Virus record (IMG/VR): IMGVR_UViG_3300020472_000016
Coordinates: 17,535-81,534 of that record
Strand: one strand, 5' to 3'
DNA from: a virus
Length of the DNA stretch: 64,000 bases
Shown: piece by piece, positions 55,701 to 64,000 of the stretch
Layout: each line of letters begins with the position of its first letter
Position numbering within the stretch: the stretch's first letter is position 1
Notes under the pieces: model-generated
What the model was told of the DNA's origin: nothing
What the model saw: only the letters and a program-made list of their open reading frames with translations
Databases searched by the model: none
Made by a program: the position numbers and the translations under genes

Positions 55701-57150
55701 CCTATCAGAGCCTGGCGGAGTTTCTGGTACTTTGTCTAGTGCTTCCTACGGCGGTGACAGCTATATCGCCTATCCCGCTTTAACACCTGCACCTAGGACT
55801 ACTGATAAGAAGATTCAGATCTTCCATCCTAACCATGGTATGCACAATCGTTCTAACAATGTAACGATTACTGGTGTTGAGTCTGAAGTACCACAAACAA
55901 CATTAACTTCTACACTGTCATCTACAGCAACTTCTATTAGTGTTCAGGAAGCAGGTGGTTTCCATAAGATCATTAATGGTCAGAACATTGGTAACACTAA
56001 TCAAGGATATATTAAGATCGTTGCTGCTTCAGAAGCGACTCCGATGTCTGCTATTCCTGGAGAAGATGAAGCAACTGAGGCATGGAGGAATTGGAATCCA
56101 GAGCATGAAATTATTGCTTACAGTACAATAAATGATACTGGTACTACTATAACTGTTGCTACCTCTGGTAGAGGAGCAGCATCTACTGCAGCAAAAGAAT
56201 GGCCATCAGGTAGTGTAGTTTATTGCTACAACCTTGACGGTATTCCTTTGACAGAAATCAATAAGGTTCATACTGCTATAGATGATCCTACACTTGATTC
56301 TTATACATTAGCAACTACTTCTATTTCTACTGTTGGTATTCGTGCAGGTGGTGCTGGTACTACTGCAACTCAGAACGTACCGTTTGAGATGATTACTCCT
56401 ACCATCCAAGTGATGAACTTTAAGGAGACTTCCATCCAAGCATCTGTTAATACTACTTCTGGTACATCAATAGGTACTGGTGGTACTATTGCTGACCAAG
56501 CATCATTTATTAATAATGGTACATATGATATCATTCAGATTAATGAAGAGAATCAGTATGATAATCCAAGGATTATCTGTTCACAGATCAATGAAGATAA
56601 TAAGCTAGAGGGTAATAAGTCCTTCATTATGAGAGTTGATATGCAAACTGAGAAGGCAAACCTTACTCCAGTTATTGACCTAGACCGTGTGTCTGCTATT
56701 ACCACAAGTAATAGGGTCAACAGTTGGCCAGGTGGTGCTCAAGTCCTAGGACTTCAGTCTGAGATTGATACTACTTCTAGTGTTTCTTTACTCCCATCTG
56801 GTGATCAGAACGAAGCAGTTTACTTGACTAAGATTGCTAAACTGTCCAATATCTCTCGCTCCATCAAAGTGATGATTGCTATGCAGAGATTTGGTGATTC
56901 CAATATATCACTCTATTATAGAGTACAGAAACCAGGCTCTGACAAGGCAATGCGTGACATTGGTTTTGTTGCTATACCTATTCCTGATGTTGGATCAAGT
57001 AACGTTGGTGAGGAAGAGTGGGAAGATTTTGAGTACACTGTAGAGGGTGAGGAATTCCAAGCATTCCAAATTAAGATTGTTATGAAGTCTACCAGTCAAG
57101 CGAAAGTACCTCTAATTAAAGACTTCCGTGCCATTGCCTTTGCTTCATAA
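49786..57150 (+). CDS. DUF4815-type giant tail/baseplate protein, 2454 aa
   Basis: The N-terminus (NIAPYFDDFSKDKNFYRVLF, then PIQARELTTMQSILQNQVEA) is the hallmark of DUF4815, extending over about the first 560 residues. Copies of 'G-E-x-h-x-G-x-T-S-G-A-x-A/G-x-V' recur along the chain. Residues 1300-1405 are extremely Arg-rich. The C-terminal 130 residues (RFGDSNISLYYRVQKPGSDK to LIKDFRAIAFAS) match the conserved end I recall from large cyanophage tail proteins. It probably connects baseplate wedges to fibres, in the role of gp9/gp10 in T4. It starts four bases after the gp8-like gene with AAAGAG as ribosome-binding site, and ends in ATG overlap with the next gene. Confidence 0.88.
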   Translation: MPQNTNLNIAPYFDDFSKDKNFYRVLFRPGFPIQARELTTMQSILQNQVEAMGQHLFKEGAMVIPGQIGYDLNVHCVLIQQAFLGVDVETYRTQLHGKIVEGLTTGIKAKVLFSIPATESTAGYITFYLKYIESGDTTSDTSTKVFQNNEQLICEEELTFGNTLIEIGSPWSQLLPVESARIGSTAYINEGVYFIRGHFVDIISAYIILDQYTNNPSYRVGFEVSESIITPEDDPSLTDNAIGSSNYSAPGSHRFRIKTQLVKKAIADDTDKNFIELLRLNNSVVENFVDHTSYNEIEKSIARRTYETHGDYVVNTFDVRAREHLDDFFNNGVYKAGVTSADGNVASEEWCAMEVGPGKAYVKGYRTELLATNYVDSPKPRTFLGRQNQIIPIDLSQSCEVYDVWGWPEISGEGVTNCYQVLELRDSWSGAGPSNSVQGQQVGVARCLQLEVDGTKYRLFMFDIQMFTAINFANSQTVNAGEVLIGRTSGAKGFVHSGSGEAALLHQISGQFQIGEVLLRDGRVLDTLDAIYSYEQSDIRQVVGKDGATVIFTASLTLNDVQSLSGNTITIDQAGGADIEGYGTRLSADIRAGEVISPTATDFKGSKSLRIKRIDYTDIGYTTANRRDAGTAVVFDFAAQNAKLDTSLTKGSITDAEYQAGQVVRLRPYFTQKPVQDGELVIDMPKQAIKSISDESFIVMKTFANKQLSSGDVTFTLPENEQFATLDGENYILTVTQGANSNTGYAWVVGSVLDIEAESEKATPTLSVAFGANRQSMQITGMNDGSGGSANISEVTLTAAVSVNNVSKKIKTAAKMRTMKVVRTRDNNDVQNYGLTYGNLYGTRIEDEEISFALNDVYKVHAVFESGDENDAQVPYVVLTENVFFDNGSVVVGRTSGARGRVVSFNSNNLRLYIVPLSSGTFNSGETIDGFDDDLNVLVGVIDDADGSVERGSKNITANFDLDSNYTSYFYNVSKLVRKGGTAEPRRKLAVVFDYFIHEASGDYFSNQSYSGIGFTEIPRWRGENNSKVLTDNIDFRPAVGELASGSGTVEQPYYVNCVSLDFDSRVFTSTGGAGGSTIFNIPKVEEQFRCDYEYYLPRQDKLFMTHDGDLKLSQGVPAEDPPEADDLDNAMMIAKIRYAPYVYDVDEDILISLHQQRRYTMEDIGNMDRRLQSVEYYTSLTLLENDARNVKAFDADGFDRLKNGFMVDDFTDHGTSDTDNIDYKCSLDFTEGVLRPSHYTTNVALEWSSALSTNVNKPVANILTLPYTEAMIINQPYASRMENVNPFNVFTFIGRIDLTPASDDWTDTRRAPVRVTSIEGNFQATRRRLRVNQQGFAPVQWRGWRTAWTGTRRSGTRTWREQTFARGVPRRVLRGETITTTRRQVRSGVRTRVVPRIDRRSLGDSIIDSTFIPWIRSRNVSFDVQRIKPKTRMYAFFDGDQVINYVTPKLIEIVKNSTEDTRTNETPFVIGETVIGVTSGSRFRVAAPNNGLSTNPYSQTNNALPDSYASQTDIINVDTEVMARTVSPDYYGNIAIGEILVGQTSGARAVVKDRRLMSDLTGNMHGVFFIPNPQNSSNPRWATGSRVFRLSSSDTDSRLPGAVDSAAEAEYTARGTLNTVQENILAVRNAQIVRDTVNDRRTVRSVRTNVRQVGWWDPLAQSFLLEEEGGTFVTGVDIYFGTKDSNIPISMQIRPMENGYPTKDILPFSDVTIEPSGVEISENASIATRFNFPAPVYIPASEEHCFVLFSDSNEYKVWISRMGDIDITGTRTISEQPYAGVLFKSQNASTWTADQYEDLKFSLYRAQFDTSVTGRAIFNNTKLGLANDGILSLVNNPVTTIKPKQLITLPTGTSYNFTVGARIIQNPSSASATVVEFDAAANPQTILVTDIVGTFAQGFIDGNGDPFQSLKSSQGTATIVMSTVNNGVFEVGDVITGSSSGATAIVTNYVSGTSTITANYVDSEFDVSNDTLSEPGGVSGTLSSASYGGDSYIAYPALTPAPRTTDKKIQIFHPNHGMHNRSNNVTITGVESEVPQTTLTSTLSSTATSISVQEAGGFHKIINGQNIGNTNQGYIKIVAASEATPMSAIPGEDEATEAWRNWNPEHEIIAYSTINDTGTTITVATSGRGAASTAAKEWPSGSVVYCYNLDGIPLTEINKVHTAIDDPTLDSYTLATTSISTVGIRAGGAGTTATQNVPFEMITPTIQVMNFKETSIQASVNTTSGTSIGTGGTIADQASFINNGTYDIIQINEENQYDNPRIICSQINEDNKLEGNKSFIMRVDMQTEKANLTPVIDLDRVSAITTSNRVNSWPGGAQVLGLQSEIDTTSSVSLLPSGDQNEAVYLTKIAKLSNISRSIKVMIAMQRFGDSNISLYYRVQKPGSDKAMRDIGFVAIPIPDVGSSNVGEEEWEDFEYTVEGEEFQAFQIKIVMKSTSQAKVPLIKDFRAIAFAS

Positions 57151-57401
57151 TGACTGCTTTTACTGGAAAAAGATTTGTACCCGTCGAGGGTGATGAAAAC
57201 AAAGGATACTGTAGGGATACAGAGTCCAATGCTATCGTAATGACCGATACAGACGAGTACTCTAAATACATGCAGTCTTATAGTGAAAGACAGAAATCTA
57301 AACGTAATTTCACCTCTTTACAAAAGGAAGTGAATGAACTAAAATCAGATATGTCTGACATAAAAGGACTACTATTGCAATTAGTAAAGGAGAAACAATG
57401 A
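57150..57401 (+). CDS. Small protein with C-terminal coiled coil, 83 aa
   Basis: TAATG overlap with the upstream giant gene. The N-terminal half (MTAFTGKRFVPVEGDENKGY...) precedes a short helical domain; the last 35 residues (FTSLQKEVNELKSDMSDIKG, then LLLQLV) form heptads. Small proteins of this kind follow DUF4815 genes in cyanophages. Possibly a chaperone or oligomerisation factor for the adjacent fibres, as inference. Confidence 0.7.
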   Translation: MTAFTGKRFVPVEGDENKGYCRDTESNAIVMTDTDEYSKYMQSYSERQKSKRNFTSLQKEVNELKSDMSDIKGLLLQLVKEKQ

Positions 57402-57625
57402 TGCCTGCTGACGTGACGGAGCAACAATCCCCAGAAGAACTACTACAACAGTTCAGGGATCGTTATAATACCCTCCAAGGAGAAACACAAAAATTACAAC
57501 AAAAGATTCGGGATAATGAATCTACTGCTCTAAAACTCTTGGGAGCAATAGAAACTTTAGAATACTTACATCCCCCTGCAGAGGAACCTCCAACGGAGAC
57601 ACCAGCAGAGACCACAACTGAATAA
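57398..57625 (+). CDS. Small coiled-coil protein, 75 aa
   Basis: It starts in an ATGA overlap (a second ATG follows directly). Residues 10-50 form a heptad-type coiled coil (LLQQFRDRYNTLQGETQKLQ...), and the tail is Pro/Glu/Thr rich (PPAEEPPTETPAETTTE), probably disordered. It is the last gene of the late operon; a terminator begins six bases after its stop. Confidence 0.7.
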   Translation: MMPADVTEQQSPEELLQQFRDRYNTLQGETQKLQQKIRDNESTALKLLGAIETLEYLHPPAEEPPTETPAETTTE

Positions 57626-57630
57626 ACCTA

Positions 57631-57653
57631 GAGTCCCTCTGGGACTCTTTTTT
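57631..57653 (+). terminator. Rho-independent terminator
   Basis: GAGTCCC (57631-57637), loop TCT, GGGACTC (57641-57647), then six T (57648-57653): a perfect seven-pair hairpin with uridine run, directly after the last gene of the baseplate operon. Confidence 0.92.
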
Positions 57654-57657
57654 GTAG

Positions 57658-57665
57658 CATAAATA
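57658..57665 (+). promoter_or_regulatory. T4-type late promoter box for the tail fibre gene
   Basis: CATAAATA matches NATAAATA, lies five bases after the terminator and 37 bases before ATG 57702. It gives the fibre its own late transcript. Confidence 0.7.
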
Positions 57666-57701
57666 AACAAGAGACCAGTGACTAGCTAGCGTTACTTACA
57701 A

Positions 57702-60700
57702 ATGGCAAATAGAATACAATTAAGACGTGACGGTGCACAGCAGTGGGCTAACGTCAATCCAATCCTTGCTCAGGGTGAGTTGGGTATCGAATTAGATACT
57801 TCTCGACTGAAGATAGGAGATGGTGTAACCCCATGGAACTCACTTAAGTATGAGCGTCCACTAGAAACAGAATCGAACACTGCTAATACACTTGTTAAGA
57901 GAGATGCTGACGGTAACTTTGAGGCAGGTGCCATTACTGCTTCACTTATCGGAAACTCTGCTACTGCAACTCGTCTCGCTTCTGCACGTAGTTTCACCTT
58001 AACAGGTGACATGTCTGGTTCTGCTAGCTTTGATGGATCAGCAAACATTAATATTACTGCAGAATTAAACTATCAACCTGGATTACCACACTACGATCCT
58101 AATAATTTATCTGCTACTGGTACATATACACAATTAGTAATTGACTCTAGAGGTCGTGTTGTTACAGGTAGTACTCCAACGACTTTGACTGCTTATGGTA
58201 TTGCTGACGCTCAACCATTAAACGGTGAGTTGACATCTCTATCATCCATGTCGGGATTTGGTTTCATATCACGTTCTGCAGATGACACTCTAGTCAATAG
58301 ACAGATCGTTGGTAGTGCTGCTCGTATATTAGTTGCTGATGGTACTGGACAAAGTGCTAACCCAACTATAGACTTAGCAGATACCACTGTTGTTGTGGGT
58401 AGTTACAACCCTGTTGGTAACTTAGACACACCATTGGTGTCAGTAACTTCGGGTGATGAGACAGTTAACACAACCAACTTTACGGTTGATAGATATGGTC
58501 GTTTAACGGCTGCCACTACGTCTGCTATTGCTACTGCTACACAAGGTACAGAAGCAGCAGCGTATGATAATGCTACAGTATATGCAAGAAATGCACAGGT
58601 CAAAAACTCAAGTGATCGCTTGTATCAGGCTATCCTTGCTATTAACGCTGGTGGCGGTGAACCGAGTCACACGGACACCTCCGATACAGGCTCTTGGAGA
58701 TATCTCGGATCTGCTCTAAGTGCTCAGAAAGGACTAGCAGCATTTGATCAAGAAGATTTTGATGTAACTACTTGGTCTGCTGGTAGTGATGAAGGTGGTT
58801 TCGTTAAGATTGCTGATGCTGGTGTAGATAATAACCAGTTACAGAACAGTAGAGTATCATTTGCTGATGGGAATTCTAAAGAAGACTTCGATTTAGATCA
58901 GGAGTTAACAGCAACTACTGGTTATAGAGGTTTTAATTACTTAAACTATGCCAAGATCAACGATACTTCGGGCAACCTCCTCTTCAGTGCTAATAATACT
59001 GGTGATGGTGGTGCTGGTGAAGTTGATATTAATGTAAGAACTGTCTTAAGTGATGCTGATATATTCCTAGATGGTGCTTTAGATCAGTTAATAGAGAAGA
59101 ATGGAGACGGTAGTCTTCAGGTTAAAAATACACAGAATAGTTCTGACGATAGATCATTTAACATCTATTCTACCAACAGTGGAGCTGGTAAGGCATCACT
59201 AAACCTTATTGCTGATGATGGTATAACACTTCATGCTACTGATGCATCAGGTGGTTATCAGCATGGTCGTGTATGTTTTGAGGCATTTCACACCAAGCAG
59301 AATGTACTAGCGTGTGATCCTGTAGGTAACCTTATACTTGACCCCAATGATACTAATGATGCATCATCTGGTGTTGTTGAGATCTGGGGTGACCTCTTAG
59401 TTCAGGGTACAACTACTACAGTTAACAGTACCACATTGACTGTAGATGATCCTATTATTACATTAGGTGGAGATACTGCACCTGTTGCAGATGATAGCAA
59501 AGATCGTGGTGTAGAATTTAGATATTATGACACACAAGCAAGACTCGGATTCTTCGGTTGGGACGAGAGTTACACAAACGCTAACCTATGGTCTGGCACT
59601 GGCGGGATTAGGTTCCTCTACAACGCCACTAACTCCTCTGAAGTTTTCTCTGGCACTGACGCTCCTCTCATTGCTGGCAACCTCGCACTCACAACAAACA
59701 CAGGATCCACCTCGACGACGACTGGGACTCTGGTAGTCACTGGTGGTGTAGGTATATCAGAAAAAGTAAATGTTGGTGACACAGTAACTATTGCTGGTCA
59801 GACAGAAGTTAATAATAATGTATTACTTAAGGCAGATAATAAGTCATTTAATATACAGACTGCTGCTGGAGTAGATAAGTTTACAGTTGATTCTGATAAT
59901 GGTAATACCGTTATCGAAGGTACACTTGATGTACAACTAGAGTCAACAGTAACCGACAATCTCTATGTACAAGCAGACGCTAAAGAATTTGCAGTTAAGA
60001 ATGCTGCTGGCAACACTCAGTTCGTTATCGATTCCGATAATGGTAATACAATTACTGAGGGGACACTTAACGTTAAACTTGGCGTTGACTTTGACACGAC
60101 ACTCAATGTTGATGGTAAGGCAGACTTTAACGCAGACCTTGAGATAGATGGTGACATCACTTCCCATAATGATATAACCATTGATACTACTGGTAAGTGG
60201 TTAAAACTCAATAATGGAAGTGATGATAAGTTCACTGTATCCTCCACAAATGGTAACACAGTTATAGAAGGTACGTTAAACGTAACTAGTGCTACTACAC
60301 TCGCTAACAACTTCACCGCTAATGGTGGTTTGACAACTATTGGTGATGCCAATACTGATGTCTTCACTGTTAACTCAGTCACTACGTTCACTGATAACAT
60401 CACTGTTAATGGAACAGTAGACTTTGACACCACTCTCAATGTAGATGGTGCGGTTGACCTGAATAACACCGTAACGATAGATGGTACAACTACTATCTAC
60501 GACGATGTTATTTTCCAAAGCGACAATAAAGTTTTTAACATAAGGAACAATGCGGCTCAAACACAGTTTGCCATTGATTTTGATAATGGTAACACTGAAA
60601 TTGGTAGGAACGGTCTGGGTTCTGCAACGGTTGGTCTTCTAACCGTTCATGGTGACACCCTATTAAACCGTGACTTAGTAGTTGACGGTGATACTACTAT

Positions 60701-63700
60701 TGGTGATGCCTCTGGAGACTCTCTAACAGTCAACGCAACCCCAACATTTAATGCTAACGTCTCTCTTGCTACTGGAGTTGACCTTACTGTTGGTGGTAAC
60801 GCTACTGTAGATGGTAACCTTGTAGTACATGGAACTACAACTACAGTGAACAGCACTGTGGTGACATTAGATGATCCTATTATTACCTTGGGTGGAGATA
60901 CTGCTCCTGGTTCTGATGATGGTAAGGATCGTGGTGTTGAGTTCAGATACTATAGTGGTTCTGCTAAGGTGGGTTGGTTCGGTTGGGACAACTCTGCTAG
61001 TCGTTTTGCACTCTTTAATGATGCAACTAACTCTAGTGAGGTCTTCGATGGAACTAGATCAGGTATCGATGCTGGTAGTTTAAAACTCTTTAACACTACT
61101 AATGCTACTAACTCTGCTACAGGTACTCTAATAGTTGGTGGTGGTGCTGGTATTGGTCTTGACCTATTTGTTGGTGATGATCTAACAGTTACAGATGATG
61201 CTTCTATCGGTGGAAACCTTGATGTCACAGGAGATTTCGATCTAACTGATGACTTTAGAATTAATACTGCTAAGTTTACAGTTGCTGCCTCTACTGGTAA
61301 CACTGTTATTGCTGGCACAGTCCAAGTAGATGGTAACGCAACCATTGGTAACGGATCAGGAGATCAGCATAGCGTTACTGGAACAGTAACCTTTAACCAA
61401 GCAATTACATCAACAGACATTACTGCTGATAACATTAAGATCGGTGTTGATGCTGCTAATGAGATAAGCACAACTACAGGTAACTTAGTTCTTGACTCTG
61501 ATGGTGGTACAGTTAATGTCACTGATGACCTAGACGTAGACAACAATCTAAATGTTGATGGAAACGCTAAAGTCGATGGTACTCTTACAGTTGATGGTAA
61601 TGCCACTATCGGTAATGCTTCTGGTGACGCACACAGTGTTACTGGAACAGTTGCCTTTAACCAAGCCATTACCTCGACAGATATTACTGCTGATGATATT
61701 AGGATCGGCGTGGATGCTAGTAACGAAATTAGTACAGTTACTGGGAACCTTGTCTTAGACTCTGCTGGTGGTAAAGTACACATCACAGACAATGCTGAGG
61801 TAGATGGAACGTTCCAAGTAGATGGAAATGCTACTATTGGATCTTCTTCTAGTGATACACATAGTGTCACAGGTACGGTTCAGTTTAACCAAGCATTAAC
61901 TACAACAGATATCACGGCTGATAACATTAAGATCGCTGTCGATGGTTCATCTGAAATTAGCACTAGCACTGGTGACTTCACTATAGACTCTGCAACTGGT
62001 GAGACTATAGTCGATGACAACCTCACTATAAATGGAACTCTTGACGTTGATGCATTAACTACGATTACTGATTCGTTTAACGTTAAGGCAGACAACAAAT
62101 TACTTACAGTACAGACTGGATCTGCTGCAACAGTATTCAGTGTTGATACTGACAATGGTAATACTGACATCCAAGGAACTCTGGATGTTAATGGTGCAAC
62201 AACCATTACCAACACACTTAATGTCACACAGGCAGTAGACCTAGACACTACACTGAATGTAGATGGTACTGCAACAATACAGGATGACTTGATTGTTAAG
62301 TCTGATGCCAAGTACTTTAAGGTGCAGACTGCTGCTGGTGCAGATAAGTTTACAATTGATACTGATAACGGAAATACCGTTACAGAGGGAACTCTAGATG
62401 TAAATGGTGCAACGAATGTCACCAATACATTAGGAGTAACTGGACTTACATCCCTCACCAATAACACTAACCCAACATCACTATCTGGCAATGCTGCTTT
62501 GATGGTAACTGCTGGTGGTGTAACTGTTGACGAAGATGTATACGTTGGTTCTGATCTATTCTTAGGACCTAACGCTGCTACTACTATCACTCTAAACGGT
62601 GCTTCTGGTAATGCCAACTTTGGAGGAACCCTTGATGTAACAGGTACTTCCACACTAACCACAGTCAATGCTTCCAGTGTAACCACAACTGCTGGTGTAA
62701 CAGTCGGTGGTTCTATTATCGTTAACTCTACTAAGTTCACAGTTGCTGGTGCAACTGGTAACACAGTTATTGACGGTACTTTAGATGTTAACGAAGCAAC
62801 AACAGTCACTGCTGACCTTAATGTAACAGGTGCAGTTGACTTTGATACTACTCTGAATGTAGATGGTAACTCCACATTCAGTGGAACTATCACACAGAAC
62901 AGTACATCACTCTTTAAAGATGATGTTGTACTAAGAGGATCTACTAAGACATTAAAACTTCAGAATGGTTCTAGTACAACTAAGGTAGAACTACAATCCA
63001 CCTCAGGTAACATTATTGCTGCTGGATTAACCACAACTAATAGTCTTGACGTAACAACCAACACCACCATTGGTGGCACACTCGGTGTAACGGGACAGAT
63101 CACTGGTAATGTAACTGGTGCTCTGACTGGTAATGCTGATACTGCAACTCTAGTTGGTATTACAGACACTACCTCATCAAACTTAACTTACTATCCTGCA
63201 TTCGTTTCTTCGAATACAGGTAATACTGAGGTACGTACAGACTCTACTAACCTTACCTATAACCCATCTACTAACAGACTAACAGTTAGTAACTTCAGAT
63301 CAACTACTGACTTTGAGGTTCAGGGTAACTTAACCATTACTGGTACGATTACATACGGTCAGTCACAGGTTGGTAGTATTGCTAACCACGACACTGATGA
63401 TCTATCAGAAGGATCAGCGAACCTATACTTCACTAATGAGAGAGTTGATGATAGAGTCGATGCCCTAATCACAGGTGGTACAGGTATTACTGCGACTTAT
63501 GATGACGCAGGTAACATCTTGACCTTGAGTACTACTCAGGCAGATATTAATACCGACAATGTTACTGAAGGTTCCACCAACCTATTCACAACTGCTGCAA
63601 GAACTAGAGGACACTTTACATATGGTACTGGTATTACTCACAGCGGTGGTACTCTTTCCGTTACTCAGTCTGATATTGATACCGACAATGTAACTGAAGG

Positions 63701-64000
63701 ATCTACTAACCTCTTTACTACTGCTGCTAGGACTCGTGGACATTTAAGTGTCTCTGGAGATCTAGCATACAACGCATCTACTGGTGTATTCTCATACACA
63801 ACTCCAACTACTATCGCATCTCTATCCAACCATGATACAGATGATGTAGCAGAAGGATCAAATCTATACTATACAGATGAGAGAGTTGATGACAGATTAA
63901 ATGCTGTTATCGTTGCTGGTACTGGTGTTACTAAGGTCTATGACGACGCTGCAAACACTTATACATTATCTGTTACTCAAGTCGATATCAATTCTGATAA
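57702..64000 (+). CDS. Long tail fibre protein, 3' end outside the window (at least 2099 aa)
   Basis: The frame from ATG 57702 stays open to the window edge. MANRIQLRRDGAQQWANVNP, then LAQGELGIELDTSRLKIGDG is the Mtd_N-type head domain that attaches many phage fibres. A repetitive stalk follows: VDGNATIG/TVDGNxTIG units, 'D-N-G-N-T-x-I-x-G-T-L-x-V' units, and two copies of a block beginning TVDDPIITLGGDTAP (about residues 566 and 1041; the second reads TLDDPIITLGGDTAP). Towards the edge are 'N-H-D-T-D-D-L-S-E-G-S-x-N-L-Y-F-T-x-E-R-V' repeats common in cyanophage fibres. The receptor-binding tip would be beyond the window. Host adsorption is the expected role. Confidence 0.88.
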   Translation, partial: MANRIQLRRDGAQQWANVNPILAQGELGIELDTSRLKIGDGVTPWNSLKYERPLETESNTANTLVKRDADGNFEAGAITASLIGNSATATRLASARSFTLTGDMSGSASFDGSANINITAELNYQPGLPHYDPNNLSATGTYTQLVIDSRGRVVTGSTPTTLTAYGIADAQPLNGELTSLSSMSGFGFISRSADDTLVNRQIVGSAARILVADGTGQSANPTIDLADTTVVVGSYNPVGNLDTPLVSVTSGDETVNTTNFTVDRYGRLTAATTSAIATATQGTEAAAYDNATVYARNAQVKNSSDRLYQAILAINAGGGEPSHTDTSDTGSWRYLGSALSAQKGLAAFDQEDFDVTTWSAGSDEGGFVKIADAGVDNNQLQNSRVSFADGNSKEDFDLDQELTATTGYRGFNYLNYAKINDTSGNLLFSANNTGDGGAGEVDINVRTVLSDADIFLDGALDQLIEKNGDGSLQVKNTQNSSDDRSFNIYSTNSGAGKASLNLIADDGITLHATDASGGYQHGRVCFEAFHTKQNVLACDPVGNLILDPNDTNDASSGVVEIWGDLLVQGTTTTVNSTTLTVDDPIITLGGDTAPVADDSKDRGVEFRYYDTQARLGFFGWDESYTNANLWSGTGGIRFLYNATNSSEVFSGTDAPLIAGNLALTTNTGSTSTTTGTLVVTGGVGISEKVNVGDTVTIAGQTEVNNNVLLKADNKSFNIQTAAGVDKFTVDSDNGNTVIEGTLDVQLESTVTDNLYVQADAKEFAVKNAAGNTQFVIDSDNGNTITEGTLNVKLGVDFDTTLNVDGKADFNADLEIDGDITSHNDITIDTTGKWLKLNNGSDDKFTVSSTNGNTVIEGTLNVTSATTLANNFTANGGLTTIGDANTDVFTVNSVTTFTDNITVNGTVDFDTTLNVDGAVDLNNTVTIDGTTTIYDDVIFQSDNKVFNIRNNAAQTQFAIDFDNGNTEIGRNGLGSATVGLLTVHGDTLLNRDLVVDGDTTIGDASGDSLTVNATPTFNANVSLATGVDLTVGGNATVDGNLVVHGTTTTVNSTVVTLDDPIITLGGDTAPGSDDGKDRGVEFRYYSGSAKVGWFGWDNSASRFALFNDATNSSEVFDGTRSGIDAGSLKLFNTTNATNSATGTLIVGGGAGIGLDLFVGDDLTVTDDASIGGNLDVTGDFDLTDDFRINTAKFTVAASTGNTVIAGTVQVDGNATIGNGSGDQHSVTGTVTFNQAITSTDITADNIKIGVDAANEISTTTGNLVLDSDGGTVNVTDDLDVDNNLNVDGNAKVDGTLTVDGNATIGNASGDAHSVTGTVAFNQAITSTDITADDIRIGVDASNEISTVTGNLVLDSAGGKVHITDNAEVDGTFQVDGNATIGSSSSDTHSVTGTVQFNQALTTTDITADNIKIAVDGSSEISTSTGDFTIDSATGETIVDDNLTINGTLDVDALTTITDSFNVKADNKLLTVQTGSAATVFSVDTDNGNTDIQGTLDVNGATTITNTLNVTQAVDLDTTLNVDGTATIQDDLIVKSDAKYFKVQTAAGADKFTIDTDNGNTVTEGTLDVNGATNVTNTLGVTGLTSLTNNTNPTSLSGNAALMVTAGGVTVDEDVYVGSDLFLGPNAATTITLNGASGNANFGGTLDVTGTSTLTTVNASSVTTTAGVTVGGSIIVNSTKFTVAGATGNTVIDGTLDVNEATTVTADLNVTGAVDFDTTLNVDGNSTFSGTITQNSTSLFKDDVVLRGSTKTLKLQNGSSTTKVELQSTSGNIIAAGLTTTNSLDVTTNTTIGGTLGVTGQITGNVTGALTGNADTATLVGITDTTSSNLTYYPAFVSSNTGNTEVRTDSTNLTYNPSTNRLTVSNFRSTTDFEVQGNLTITGTITYGQSQVGSIANHDTDDLSEGSANLYFTNERVDDRVDALITGGTGITATYDDAGNILTLSTTQADINTDNVTEGSTNLFTTAARTRGHFTYGTGITHSGGTLSVTQSDIDTDNVTEGSTNLFTTAARTRGHLSVSGDLAYNASTGVFSYTTPTTIASLSNHDTDDVAEGSNLYYTDERVDDRLNAVIVAGTGVTKVYDDAANTYTLSVTQVDINSD

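Noticed and set aside
60017-62893. Long minus-strand frames opposite the tail fibre (for example 61880-62893, 337 codons)
   Set aside because: The fibre frame on the + strand has clear family motifs throughout; the antisense frames arise from its repeated valine/threonine codons.

Overview
The window is a stretch of a T4-like (contractile-tailed) phage genome. It most resembles the marine cyanophage branch of that superfamily. The evidence is the order gp25, gp6, very large baseplate/tail proteins, gp8-like wedge, DUF4815-type protein and Mtd_N-headed tail fibre. Around this core are small cyanophage-style accessory genes: 2OG-Fe(II) oxygenases, a SET protein, NlpC/P60, an AbrB-like protein and a PAAR-like tip. 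T4-type late promoter boxes (NATAAATA and CTAAATA variants) are also present. Every supported gene is on the + strand, often with ATGA or TAATG overlaps. No photosynthesis or host genes are visible, so the cyanobacterial host is an inference from family resemblance.

Layout. Positions 1-8100 form an accessory region of about 27 small genes. It starts with the tail end of an unknown gene, a possible PD-(D/E)XK-type protein and a 2OG-Fe(II) oxygenase. Runs of tiny translationally coupled genes follow, punctuated by three similar promoter-leader elements (near 1987, 2914 and 4208) and one clear terminator (3065-3098). A mostly gene-free AT-rich stretch (4978-5501) contains three of four exact TTTTCCACA boxes and a sigma70-like promoter. 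It is a candidate DnaA-dependent origin. After it come an NlpC/P60-like hydrolase, an AbrB-like protein and a second 2OG oxygenase.

Positions 8098-15763 hold a 1375-aa cysteine-rich structural protein, a PAAR-like tip, a 49-aa basic protein coupled to a SET-domain protein, and then baseplate wedge proteins gp25 and gp6, which follow a late promoter.

Positions 15768-43226 are one open frame of 9152 codons, the outstanding feature of the window. Its N-terminal part looks like a baseplate wedge protein in the gp7 position. The rest is a mosaic of GGxGYxxPP repeats, a YHYH-like half domain, a propeller-like region, two LamG-like domains, tandem CBM5/12-like modules, a degenerate cupredoxin-like segment, helical 'AADMLERN' modules, 23 copies of an 'FTC...YPR' repeat unit and a terminal Ig-like domain.

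Positions 43240-64000 continue with a YHYH plus Ig-like protein, a fibre-like protein ending in a predicted type-1 copper (cupredoxin) domain, a GGxGY-repeat protein, a gp8-like wedge protein, a 2454-aa DUF4815 protein and two small coiled-coil proteins. A strong terminator and a late promoter come next, then a tail fibre of at least 2099 codons that runs off the end. Together the region from 8098 on encodes a baseplate and adsorption apparatus with unusually large and modular receptor-binding or decoration potential.
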